From Emticicia sp. C21 (lineage in GTDB: Bacteria; Bacteroidota; Bacteroidia; Cytophagales; Spirosomataceae), in assembly GCF_003418935.1 (NCBI RefSeq), contig NZ_QVMT01000009.1, forward strand, positions 186,001 through 250,000: a stretch of DNA of 64,000 bases. The letters run 5' to 3'. The first letter of the stretch is position 1. Every line of letters begins with the position of its first letter. Below are positions 33,014-41,450 of this stretch, piece after piece. A program made the translations under genes and the position numbers. The notes below the pieces were generated by a model, which saw only the letters and a program-made list of their open reading frames with translations, did no database searches and was not told the DNA's origin.

Positions 33014-34129
33014 TTACAATTTGCTATTATTCAATATCTCCACAATTCTCTGCCCTGTCTTAGCCGATGCCCCAGCACTACCAAGTATTTCTCTTATTCT
33101 TTGATAGTCCGCTATTTGCTGCTTTCTTTTCTCCGAATTACCAAGTACTGCTTTAATTTCTCTCGCAATATTCTCAGAAGTCAATTCGCCTTGTAACAAC
33201 TCTTTTACTACTTCTTTTTCAGCAATGAGATTGACTAACGAAATAAAAGGCACTTTAATAACCATGCTGGCTATACTATAGGTTACCAGACCCATTTTAT
33301 AACAAACCACTTGGGGAACTCCAAATAAAGCAGTTTCTAATGTAGCTGTTCCACTTGTTACCATTGCTGCTTCGGCATGGCTTAATAAGTCGTAAGCCTG
33401 ATCAAAAACAAGGCTGACATCATCAGACAAAAAGCGTTCGTAAAACTCTTTTGAAAGATTGCCTACACCTGCTATAACGAACCGATAACCCGGAAATTGC
33501 TTTTTAGTGGCAACCATGAGTTCAAGCATTTTCTCAACTTCCTGCTTTCGGCTACCGGGCAATAAGGCAATTATTTTGCTATTTTCGAGTTTATTCTGGC
33601 TTAAGAAATCAGGATTTGGTTGAAAGGCTGCAATTGCATCGAATAGAGGATTACCCACAAATTCAACTTCATAATCATACTTTTTAAAAAAGTCGACCTC
33701 AAAAGGGAATATCACAAAAAGCTTATCAATGGTTTGTTTTAGCTTCAAAGCTCGTTTTTGATTCCATGCCCAAACCTTAGGTGAGATATAATAGAATAAC
33801 TTATAACCTTGTGGTTTTGCCCATTTGGCTATACGCATATTAAAGCCTGCATAATCAATCAGAATAATGGCATCGGGCTGAAATTCCTCTATCTGTTTCT
33901 TGCAGAGTTTAAAAAAGCCAAGAATTTTTGAAAGGTTCTGCACTACCTCAAAGAAACCCATAAAGGCTGTATCTCTATAGTGCATCTGAATAGTTGCTCC
34001 TGCTGCTTGCATATAATCTCCACCCCATCCTAGTATCTGAGCTTCTTTATCTGCTTGCTTAATAGCAGTAATCAGATTAGAACCATGCAAATCTCCTGAC
34101 CTTTCGCCGGCTATGATGAAGTATTTCAT
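33014..34129 (-). CDS. lpxB: Lipid-A-disaccharide synthase
   Basis: A 371-residue GT19 glycosyltransferase that joins UDP-diacylglucosamine and lipid X in lipid A synthesis; peripheral inner-membrane enzyme. Motifs: FIIAGERSGDLHGSNLI at the N-terminus, IDYAGFNMRIAKWA, the YYISPKVWAWNQKR signature near residue 125, EFVGNPL, IALLPGSRKQEV near residue 190, and the donor-binding MVTSGTATLETALFGVPQVVCYK near residue 258. It indicates a Gram-negative outer membrane. The gap upstream carries the AGTGAAT-type repeat (34141-34173). Confidence 0.96.
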   Translation of the reverse strand: MKYFIIAGERSGDLHGSNLITAIKQADKEAQILGWGGDYMQAAGATIQMHYRDTAFMGFFEVVQNLSKILGFFKLCKKQIEEFQPDAIILIDYAGFNMRIAKWAKPQGYKLFYYISPKVWAWNQKRALKLKQTIDKLFVIFPFEVDFFKKYDYEVEFVGNPLFDAIAAFQPNPDFLSQNKLENSKIIALLPGSRKQEVEKMLELMVATKKQFPGYRFVIAGVGNLSKEFYERFLSDDVSLVFDQAYDLLSHAEAAMVTSGTATLETALFGVPQVVCYKMGLVTYSIASMVIKVPFISLVNLIAEKEVVKELLQGELTSENIAREIKAVLGNSEKRKQQIADYQRIREILGSAGASAKTGQRIVEILNNSKL

Positions 34130-34140
34130 TTGGAGGAATT

Positions 34141-34173
34141 TAGTGATTGAGTGAATTAGTGATTAAGTGATTA
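34141..34173. repeat. AGTGATTGAGTGAAT-type intergenic repeat
   Basis: Four near-copies of (T)AGTGATTGA / GTGAATTAG / TGATTAAG / TGATTA run head to tail upstream of lpxB. They belong to the same word family as the repeats in the iron cluster. Confidence 0.7.
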
Positions 34174-34345
34174 TTTTATTGTCAATGTATTTCTAAAAAA
34201 TAAACGTTCCTCAAAATCTTGAATTTTGTATAGATAGGGAATTGCACTTTTTATAACTTTGAAAGTTTGTCTTAAAACCGTTTAACACATTTCGATAAAA
34301 TTCTAAATAATCTAAGAAATAGTTATTCTACTATTAGACAATGAA

Positions 34346-34756
34346 TTACTCCCCAAAATACTCTACATAGTGATTAGGCGTTTCAATTAGTTTTACACAG
34401 TGCAAAGCACTATTGTATTCATTCTCAATAACAGGGGCTAATATATTCCAGATTTCAACCGCAAAAACTTCAGTACTTGGAAACTTGCCTTTCAGGAATT
34501 CTACATCTTCATTCAGAAAAGTATGATCTACTTTATCAATGATTTCCTGTTTCATCAATTTGCTCAATGCCTTTAAGTCCATTACAAATCCTGTGTTAGG
34601 GTCTATTTCACCTTTTACAGTTACAATCAGTTCCCAGTTATGACCATGAATATTTGAACACAAACCAAAAACCTCTCTGTTTTTCTCTTCCGACCACGTG
34701 GCATTCCACAATCTATGCGCTGCATTAAATCTTTCGCGCCTTGTAATATGAATCAT
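34346..34756 (-). CDS. queD: 6-carboxytetrahydropterin synthase (QueD/PTPS family)
   Basis: About 136 residues from the ATG at 34756 (MIHITRRERFNAAHRLW). Converts dihydroneopterin triphosphate to 6-carboxytetrahydropterin in queuosine and deazapurine synthesis. Zinc ligands: His in FNAAHRLW and the pair in NIHGHNWEL; the catalytic Cys is in FGLCSNIHGHN. Later VMDLKALSKLMKQEIIDKVDHTFLN and STEVFAVEIWN complete the family pattern. The longer open frame begins with a TTG at 34792 and is not needed. Single gene. Confidence 0.93.
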   Translation of the reverse strand: MIHITRRERFNAAHRLWNATWSEEKNREVFGLCSNIHGHNWELIVTVKGEIDPNTGFVMDLKALSKLMKQEIIDKVDHTFLNEDVEFLKGKFPSTEVFAVEIWNILAPVIENEYNSALHCVKLIETPNHYVEYFGE

Positions 34757-34932
34757 AATATTTTGTTGATTTTCATTTTGACCTTTTAACAACGGAACCC
34801 GTTACAAAAAGTTCACAAAATTACCATCAAAAAAGCATTAACCTATTGTTATGAACGTTATTTCAATGCATATTCTTTAAAAAGTCCAAATTAATCGAAG
34901 TTAAGTCTATGGATTTACGTTTTGGAATGTGC

Positions 34933-34940
34933 TAAATTTG
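34933..34940 (+). promoter_or_regulatory. -7 promoter element of the heptose epimerase gene
   Basis: TAAATTTG, 28 bases upstream of the ATG at 34968. Confidence 0.65.
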
Positions 34941-34967
34941 CAAACTTTATAACACTACGAAAGTTTT

Positions 34968-35933
34968 ATGATAATTGTTACGGGTGCCGCTGGTTTTATT
35001 GGAAGCTGTTTGATACAACGCCTGAATCAAGACGGGTTTAATTTTATTATTGCGGTTGATGACTTCTCTAATCCTCTGAAAATGAAGAATTTAGAGAATA
35101 AAAAGATACAAGAGTTTGTGCACCGTGACGTATTTTTTGAGTGGTTAGACAAAAATCAGGCTGAAGTTGAGTTTTGTTTTCATATCGGTGCACGTACAGA
35201 TACTGCAGAGTTTGACCAAGATATTTTCAACAGATTAAATCTGAATTACTCAAAGCAGATATGGAAAAAGTGCCATCTGTACCAGATTCCACTTATCTAC
35301 GCCTCTTCAGCAGCTACTTATGGGAATGGTGAGTTTGGTTATGATGATAATGAATTGCAGATCCCTCAATTAAAGCCTTTAAATCCTTACGGAGAATCGA
35401 AGAATGAGTTTGATAAATGGGCTTTATTACAAAAGGATGCTCCATTCTTCTGGGCGGGTTTAAAATTCTTCAACGTTTTTGGACCAAATGAGTACCACAA
35501 GAGTAGAATGGCTTCTGTTATTTTCCATTCTTACAACCAGATTAAAGCGACAGGAAGAATCAAACTTTTCAAATCCCATCGACCTGACTTTAAAGATGGC
35601 GAACAAATGCGTGATTTCGTATATGTAAAAGATTTAGTGGAAGTTTGTATTCATCTAATGCATTCACGTCGTAATTCGGGTATATATAATTTAGGTACAG
35701 GCAATGCCCGTACTTTCCTGGATTTGGCTAAGGCTACCTTTGCTGCTCTGAATCTTGAGCCTCAGATAGACTTCATAGATACGCCAGTTGATATTCGTGA
35801 TAAATATCAATATTTTACTCAGGCGAATATGAGTAAACTACGTCTGATAGGGTATAAAAAATCTTTTACCTCTTTAGAAGATTCGGTGCAGGATTATGTG
35901 AGCAATTATTTAGTTGGAGATAATTATCTTTAA
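34968..35933 (+). CDS. hldD: ADP-L-glycero-D-manno-heptose 6-epimerase
   Basis: A 321-residue NADP-dependent short-chain epimerase that makes ADP-L-glycero-beta-D-manno-heptose for the LPS inner core. The Rossmann motif VTGAAGFIGSCLIQRL starts the protein. The catalytic Tyr/Lys pair is YGESK near residue 140, preceded by YASSAATYG. The HldD-specific FKSHRPDFKDGEQMRDFVYVKDLV follows. Standard length. Together with lpxB nearby it points to a normal LPS pathway. No operon partner; lepA follows in the same direction with its own promoter. Confidence 0.95.
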   Translation: MIIVTGAAGFIGSCLIQRLNQDGFNFIIAVDDFSNPLKMKNLENKKIQEFVHRDVFFEWLDKNQAEVEFCFHIGARTDTAEFDQDIFNRLNLNYSKQIWKKCHLYQIPLIYASSAATYGNGEFGYDDNELQIPQLKPLNPYGESKNEFDKWALLQKDAPFFWAGLKFFNVFGPNEYHKSRMASVIFHSYNQIKATGRIKLFKSHRPDFKDGEQMRDFVYVKDLVEVCIHLMHSRRNSGIYNLGTGNARTFLDLAKATFAALNLEPQIDFIDTPVDIRDKYQYFTQANMSKLRLIGYKKSFTSLEDSVQDYVSNYLVGDNYL

Positions 35934-35961
35934 AATCTTCATTTTATCCTCCTTTTCTTAC

Positions 35962-35969
35962 TATTTTTG
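35962..35969 (+). promoter_or_regulatory. -7 promoter element upstream of lepA
   Basis: TATTTTTG in the 155-base gap before lepA; gives a leader of about 110 bases. Confidence 0.6.
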
Positions 35970-36088
35970 CAAAAATTCGTTTGCAAGCCTGATATACGGG
36001 TTTTAGAGATATTACGTTGTTACGAATAAATCAATAGACAGTTATTAAACATCACAGCTGTCTTAAAGACTCGGAACTGAACATTTAG

Positions 36089-37876
36089 ATGAAAAATATT
36101 CGCAATTTCTGCATTATTGCACACATTGACCACGGCAAAAGTACACTTGCCGATCGCCTATTACAATCTACTAATACTATTTCAGATCGTGAAATGCAAG
36201 CCCAAGTGCTTGATGACATGGATTTGGAAAGAGAAAGAGGGATTACAATAAAAAGCCACGCCATTCAGATGAATTATAAGTTTGAAGGGCAGGAATATAT
36301 ATTAAACCTGATTGATACTCCTGGTCACGTCGATTTCAGTTATGAGGTTTCGCGCTCTATTGCCGCCTGTGAAGGTGCTTTGTTGGTGGTAGATGCTTCA
36401 CAAGGAATTGAGGCGCAAACTATTAGTAACCTCTTTCTGGCGCTAGATCATGATTTGGAAATCATTCCGGTACTCAATAAAATTGACTTACCTGGTGCAA
36501 TGCCAGAAGAAGTAAAAGACCAGATTGTAGATCTGATAGGTTGTGACAGAGATTCTATCATCCCTGCAAGTGCGAAAGAAGGTATTGGAATTAATGAAAT
36601 TCTGGCGGCTATTATTCATCGTATTCAGCCACCTAAAGGGAATCCAAATGCTGAATTGCAAGCCTTGATTTTTGACTCTACATTTAACTCGTACCGCGGT
36701 ATTGAGGTAATTTTCCGTGTAAAAAACGGCCGTATATCTAAAGGTGATAAAGTAAAATTCGTAGCCACAGGTAAAGAATATTTTGCGGATGAAGTAGGGA
36801 TTCTGCGTTTAACCAAAGAACCTCGGGATTACGTAGATTGTGGAGACGTAGGATATATTATTTCAGGTATTAAAGTAGCCAAAGAGGTAAAAGTAGGTGA
36901 TACCATTACTCACTCTGAAAACCCAACTAAAGAAGCCATTAAAGGTTTCGAAGAAGTAAAACCCATGGTATTTGCCGGTATTTATCCGGTTGATACCTCA
37001 GAGTTTGAGGATTTGAGAGAGGCCATGGAAAAGTTGCAGTTGAATGATGCTGCGCTTATCTGGGAACCTGAAACATCAGCCGCTTTGGGCTTTGGTTTCA
37101 GATGTGGTTTCTTAGGTATGCTACACATGGAGATTGTACAGGAGCGTCTGGAACGTGAGTTTGACATGACAGTATTGACGACGGTACCATCCGTACGTTT
37201 TAACGTAATAGATAAGAAAGGAGAAATTCTTGAAGTTTCTGCACCATCAGAAATGCCTGACCCAAACTATATCGACTGGATTGAAGAGCCATTTATCAAT
37301 GCACAAATTATTACAGCCTCTGACTACGTTGGTCCAATTATGGGTCTTTGTATGGAGAAAAGGGGTATTCTGAAAAATCAGGTATATCTGACTGCTACCC
37401 GTGTTGAGTTAACTTTTGAAATGCCGCTTTCGGAAGTAGTATTTGATTTCTTCGACAAACTAAAAACTATATCAAGAGGATACGCCTCATTAGATTATCA
37501 TCTGATAGGCTATCGTGAATCTAATCTGGTAAAACTGGATATTCTTTTAAATGGTGACCCGGTTGATGCCCTTTCGGCTATTGTGCACCGTGATAAAGCC
37601 TACGATTGGGGTAAGAAATTATGTGAGAAACTTCGCGAGCTTTTACCACGCCAGCAGTTTGAAATTGCTATTCAGGCAGCCATCGGGGCAAAAATCATTG
37701 CCCGTGAAACGGTAAAAGCCTTACGCAAAGACGTAATTGCCAAGTGTTATGGAGGTGATATTTCCCGTAAACGTAAGCTTCTGGAAAAACAGAAAAAGGG
37801 TAAGAAGAGAATGCGCCAGATTGGAACAGTAGAGGTGCCACAAGAAGCATTTATGGCTGTATTGAAGATTAGCTAA
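36089..37876 (+). CDS. lepA: Elongation factor 4 (LepA)
   Basis: A 595-residue translational GTPase that back-translocates or remodels ribosomes. G1 motif [14 protein letters not shown] near residue 9, switch [13 protein letters not shown] near residue 77, G4 [10 protein letters not shown] near residue 128. The LepA-specific C-terminal domain contains [40 protein letters not shown] and the final [38 protein letters not shown]. Length is standard. Ended by the terminator at 37885-37919. Confidence 0.97.
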   Translation: MKNIRNFCIIAHIDHGKSTLADRLLQSTNTISDREMQAQVLDDMDLERERGITIKSHAIQMNYKFEGQEYILNLIDTPGHVDFSYEVSRSIAACEGALLVVDASQGIEAQTISNLFLALDHDLEIIPVLNKIDLPGAMPEEVKDQIVDLIGCDRDSIIPASAKEGIGINEILAAIIHRIQPPKGNPNAELQALIFDSTFNSYRGIEVIFRVKNGRISKGDKVKFVATGKEYFADEVGILRLTKEPRDYVDCGDVGYIISGIKVAKEVKVGDTITHSENPTKEAIKGFEEVKPMVFAGIYPVDTSEFEDLREAMEKLQLNDAALIWEPETSAALGFGFRCGFLGMLHMEIVQERLEREFDMTVLTTVPSVRFNVIDKKGEILEVSAPSEMPDPNYIDWIEEPFINAQIITASDYVGPIMGLCMEKRGILKNQVYLTATRVELTFEMPLSEVVFDFFDKLKTISRGYASLDYHLIGYRESNLVKLDILLNGDPVDALSAIVHRDKAYDWGKKLCEKLRELLPRQQFEIAIQAAIGAKIIARETVKALRKDVIAKCYGGDISRKRKLLEKQKKGKKRMRQIGTVEVPQEAFMAVLKIS

Positions 37877-37884
37877 ATATAAAT

Positions 37885-37919
37885 GCCCTTCCTGATTCTA
37901 CTGACGGAGGGGCTTTTTA
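37885..37919 (+). terminator. Rho-independent terminator after lepA
   Basis: GCCCTTCC pairs with GGAGGGGC (one G-U), followed by TTTTTATTT. Confidence 0.87.
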
Positions 37920-38145
37920 TTTCGTTCCAGTAATAGAATTACGTAAAGTTTTTGTTGGAATATTAATGACATTCACAGACTTTATTATAATTTTGGGCAT
38001 CAAAGAAATTTGTTACAACCGATTCTAAGTAAAATCAATAAATTGCTCAAGGCTACGTAACTTTTTATTCAGCTATGATGTTCTGATAAAAGTACAGGAA
38101 CCGTTGCAGCAAAATCATTAATCCAAAACCAAGCAAATTTTTAAA

Positions 38146-39768
38146 ATGGCAGAAGTAATCCGAATGCCCAAGATGAGCGACACCATGACTGAAGGTGTGA
38201 TTGCAGCATGGCATAAAAAAGTTGGAGATACTGTAAAATCAGGCGATATTTTAGCAGAAGTAGAAACAGATAAGGCTACAATGGATATGGAGTCTTATTA
38301 TGATGGCACCTTGCTATATATTGGTGTAGAAAAGGGGCAATCTGTTCCGGTTGATGCTATCATGGCCGTAATCGGTAAACCTGGTGAAGATTATCAAAGC
38401 CTTTTAAGTGGTGGTGGATCAGCACAGCCTGCTGAAGCACCAAAAGAAGCTGCTCCGGCTGCTCAACCTGCGCCACAACCTACTGCACCGGCAGCCCCGG
38501 CAGTAGATACATCAAATATTAAAGCTAAAACAGTACAAATGCCTCTTTTGAGTGATACCATGACAGAAGGGGTAATACATACCTGGTTGAAAAAAGTAGG
38601 TGATAAAGTAAAATCAGGTGATATTCTGGCTGAAATTGAGACAGATAAAGCTACGATGGAACTTGAAGCCTATGAAGATGGCACATTGTTGTATATAGGT
38701 GTTGAAGCCGGACAGGCTGCAAAAGTGAATGCAGTAATTGCTGTTATCGGTGAAGAAGGTGCCGACTATCAGGCGCTTCTAAACGCTGGCAATACTCCTG
38801 CTACTCCTGCACCAACAGAAGCAAAATCAGAGCAACCTGCTGCTTCCACCCCGCAAGCAACAAATACACCTGAATCAACTGTATCCGCTAACAATGGGCG
38901 TATATTGGCATCTCCATTAGCGAAACGTCTGGCGGAAGAAAAAGGTATTAATTTATCTGATGTAAATGGTTCTGGCGAAGGTGGAAGAATTGTCAAAAAT
39001 GATGTTGATAGCTTCCAGCCAAAAACTAAACCTGCTACACCAAGCCAAACTACCGCTCCTGTAGTTGCAGCGGCTCCGGCGGGTCAGGAAAGCTACGAAG
39101 ATATACCTCTTTCGCAAATGCGTAAGACTATCGCTCGTCGTTTAGCTGAATCTAAATTCTCTGCCCCTGAGTTCTATCTGACGATGGAAATCACAATGGA
39201 CAAAGCCATCAAGGCTAGAGAGGCGATGAATGAAATTTCTCCTGTGAAGATTTCGTTCAACGACATGGTAATTAAAGCTGTTTCAGCGGCATTAACTAAA
39301 CACCCTATGGTAAATGCATCCTGGTTAGGTGATAAGATTCGTAAAAATCACCATGTACATATCGGTATGGCCGTAGCGGTTGAAGAAGGACTATTAGTAC
39401 CTGTTATCCGTTTCGCCAATACCAAAACACTTTCTCAGATTGCAGCCGAAACCAAAGATTTAGGAGGTAAAGCTAAAAACAAGCAATTGCAACCTAAAGA
39501 TTGGGAAGGCAATACCTTTACAGTAAGTAACCTGGGTATGTTTGGTATCGAGCAGTTTACCTCAATCATCAACCCTCCTGAATCTTGTATCCTTGCTGTG
39601 GGTGCTATTAAAGAAACGGTTGGTGTTAAAGATGGTCAGTTCTTCGTAACTAATATCATGAAGCTAACCCTTACTTGTGACCACCGTGTAGTTGATGGCG
39701 CTACTGGTGCAGCATTTATGGTTACTTTAAAACAATTGTTGGAAGAACCGTACAAATTATTGGTATAG
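38146..39768 (+). CDS. pdhC: Pyruvate dehydrogenase complex E2, dihydrolipoamide acetyltransferase
   Basis: A 540-residue E2 core enzyme that transfers acetyl groups to CoA. Two lipoyl domains are visible, with lipoyl lysines at about Lys43 (EVETDKATMDMES) and Lys168 (EIETDKATMELEA), separated by an Ala/Pro-rich linker. A peripheral subunit-binding domain follows near 253-287 (ASPLAKRLAEEKGINL...GRIVKNDV). The catalytic domain ends with TCDHRVVDGATGA, holding the active-site His and Asp. The IPLSQMRKTIARRLAESKF signature supports acetyltransferase. It opens a tightly packed three-gene unit with a secreted protein and hslV. E1 and E3 genes are not in the window. Confidence 0.96.
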   Translation: MAEVIRMPKMSDTMTEGVIAAWHKKVGDTVKSGDILAEVETDKATMDMESYYDGTLLYIGVEKGQSVPVDAIMAVIGKPGEDYQSLLSGGGSAQPAEAPKEAAPAAQPAPQPTAPAAPAVDTSNIKAKTVQMPLLSDTMTEGVIHTWLKKVGDKVKSGDILAEIETDKATMELEAYEDGTLLYIGVEAGQAAKVNAVIAVIGEEGADYQALLNAGNTPATPAPTEAKSEQPAASTPQATNTPESTVSANNGRILASPLAKRLAEEKGINLSDVNGSGEGGRIVKNDVDSFQPKTKPATPSQTTAPVVAAAPAGQESYEDIPLSQMRKTIARRLAESKFSAPEFYLTMEITMDKAIKAREAMNEISPVKISFNDMVIKAVSAALTKHPMVNASWLGDKIRKNHHVHIGMAVAVEEGLLVPVIRFANTKTLSQIAAETKDLGGKAKNKQLQPKDWEGNTFTVSNLGMFGIEQFTSIINPPESCILAVGAIKETVGVKDGQFFVTNIMKLTLTCDHRVVDGATGAAFMVTLKQLLEEPYKLLV

Positions 39769-40326
39769 ATGTCATTCAAAGCATATCAATTGAAATCACT
39801 GATAAATCCCTCATTGAAAATATGGGGGATTTATTGCTTTTTAGTATTGGCTATTCCTTCATTCGCACAGGAAACACCTCAACAAAGGCTTACCAAGTTC
39901 TTTACCTGGATAGGCAAACCAGAAAAATTACCCAACGAAAACGAATGTTTTTATGGAGAAGGGATGGATATTATTAAAATTAATACCAAATGCATCCAAA
40001 ACTATTTGGTTGCTATTCAGAAGACCGGATTGTTTTCAAGCGTGTATATGAAGAATCTGAAAAATGAATTTGCCGAGAAGCAGGCCATTGTAGCTAAAAA
40101 GGATACAGCGGAAAGAATGGATTATGATAGGTATTTACTATCTCAGGACCCTCCTACGACGGCACAACTACTTTATGCACTCAAAAACAGTTCTTCCACT
40201 AAAATAGACAAAACAAAGGCGAGGGTAACAGTAAATCTTAAAAAGCCTTATGTACAAACACTGATTTATAATTTTGATTTAGAAGATAATCTCTGGAAGA
40301 TTTCTTCCGTAGAAGAAAAAGAATAA
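39769..40326 (+). CDS. Hypothetical secreted protein between pdhC and hslV
   Basis: A 185-residue protein of unknown function. The start ATG follows the pdhC stop with no intervening base, and the hslV ATG comes 1 base after its own stop, so translation is probably coupled through all three genes. A hydrophobic segment at about 18-33 (IWGIYCFLVLAIPSFAQE) ends in a signal-peptidase-like AFAQ, predicting export. The mature part is helical and mixed (RLTKFFTWIGKPEKLPNENECFYGEG, ARVTVNLKKPYVQTLIYNFDLEDNLWKISSVE), the latter resembling NTF2/DUF3828-like ends. No catalytic motif seen. Confidence 0.8.
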   Translation: MSFKAYQLKSLINPSLKIWGIYCFLVLAIPSFAQETPQQRLTKFFTWIGKPEKLPNENECFYGEGMDIIKINTKCIQNYLVAIQKTGLFSSVYMKNLKNEFAEKQAIVAKKDTAERMDYDRYLLSQDPPTTAQLLYALKNSSSTKIDKTKARVTVNLKKPYVQTLIYNFDLEDNLWKISSVEEKE

Positions 40327-40327
40327 G

Positions 40328-40864
40328 ATGGAAAAAATACACGCAACAACTGTCCTTGGGATCATTCATAATGGTAAAGTAGCTCTGGGAGCTGACGGGC
40401 AGGCAACAATGGGCAATACTATTGCCAAAAGCAACGTAAGGAAAGTAAGAAAGCTATTCGGCGGCAAAATATTAGCAGGTTTTGCTGGCTCAACAGCTGA
40501 TGCATTTACCTTAATTGAGCGCTTTGAAGAGAAACTCAATTCTTATGGTGGTAATATGAAACGCGCAGCTATTGAACTAGCAAAAGATTGGCGTATGGAC
40601 AGATACCTGCGTAAATTAGAAGCAATGTTGATCATAGCCAATGAAACAGAACTTCTGGTTATTTCGGGTACAGGAGATGTATTAGAACCAGATAATCAGA
40701 TTGCAGCTATAGGCTCGGGAAGTATGTTTGCACAATCGGCCGCGATAGCTTTAAAAAGACATGCACCACAATTAAGCGCTCATGAAATGGTACAGGAAGG
40801 ATTGAATATAGCGGCAGATATTTGTATCTATACTAACCACAATATTATTATAGAGACGCTTTAA
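40328..40864 (+). CDS. hslV: ATP-dependent protease peptidase subunit HslV
   Basis: A 178-residue proteasome-like Thr peptidase. After a short propeptide (MEKIHA) the mature chain begins TTVLGIIHNGKVALGADGQATMGN, with the N-terminal Thr as nucleophile. KSNVRKVRKLFGGKILAGFAGSTADAFTLIERFE and the closing AIGSGSMFAQSAAIAL and AADICIYTNHNI match HslV. HslU, its ATPase partner, is not in the window. Placement in a pdhC operon is unusual compared with the common hslVU pair. Ends at the terminator 40881-40915. Confidence 0.95.
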   Translation: MEKIHATTVLGIIHNGKVALGADGQATMGNTIAKSNVRKVRKLFGGKILAGFAGSTADAFTLIERFEEKLNSYGGNMKRAAIELAKDWRMDRYLRKLEAMLIIANETELLVISGTGDVLEPDNQIAAIGSGSMFAQSAAIALKRHAPQLSAHEMVQEGLNIAADICIYTNHNIIIETL

Positions 40865-40880
40865 TAGCTGATTTTGTGAT

Positions 40881-40915
40881 ACCACCTTATGAAGCAATTC
40901 TAAGGTGGTTTTTTA
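40881..40915 (+). terminator. Rho-independent terminator after hslV
   Basis: ACCACCTTA and TAAGGTGGT form a perfect 9-bp stem, followed by six T. Confidence 0.9.
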
Positions 40916-40940
40916 TTGTAGATTTATTTTCAATAGCAGC

Positions 40941-41330
40941 TTATTGAATTGAGCTAAGTTTTTTTTCCGGGTATCTATCAAAAATATAATCTTCCTGATC
41001 GTAGAACTGATCGGATAATACTAACAAAACAGCATTTTCAGAGAAATCATACATCTCATGCCAATCCTTAGGGTCGAGTAATAAACACATATCAGGTGCA
41101 TCTAAATCATATACATGCTGCTCTTCGCCATCATCTACAAAAACTTTACAACTTCCACTTACACAAGTTAAAGCGTTATAAGCCAGTTTATGTCTATGAC
41201 CACCCCTTATTTGATTCTCCGCATCATAAATATAAAAAATCCTCTTGATGCCCTCAGATAATATTTTTTCAAAAACCGTCAGACTTCCCTTTTCCGATGA
41301 AAACGTTTGTAAATGAAATAATTTTGCCAT
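40941..41330 (-). CDS. FdtA/WxcM-like sugar 3,4-ketoisomerase-type cupin
   Basis: A 129-residue single-domain cupin. FYIYDAENQIRGGHRHKLAYNALTCVSGSCKVFVDDG is the hallmark first half, with the His pair (GGHRH) used for catalysis in dTDP-6-deoxy-hex-4-ulose 3,4-ketoisomerases. LDPKDWHEMYDFSENAVLLVLSDQFYDQEDYI is the second half. Such enzymes build dTDP-linked deoxy-aminosugars for surface polysaccharides. No other deoxysugar genes are adjacent; a polytopic membrane protein gene lies upstream on the same strand (120-base gap), so a glycan role is plausible. Confidence 0.88.
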   Translation of the reverse strand: MAKLFHLQTFSSEKGSLTVFEKILSEGIKRIFYIYDAENQIRGGHRHKLAYNALTCVSGSCKVFVDDGEEQHVYDLDAPDMCLLLDPKDWHEMYDFSENAVLLVLSDQFYDQEDYIFDRYPEKKLSSIQ

Positions 41331-41450
41331 AAGGCTTTTTTGGCTTAGTTATAATAGTTAAAAATTGCGAGTATACTGTAAAATAAAGGCTTTTTTTTAT
41401 AATTTAAAAGCCTTAAGCTCTAAATTGAATTAAAATTGCTCTTTTCTTAT

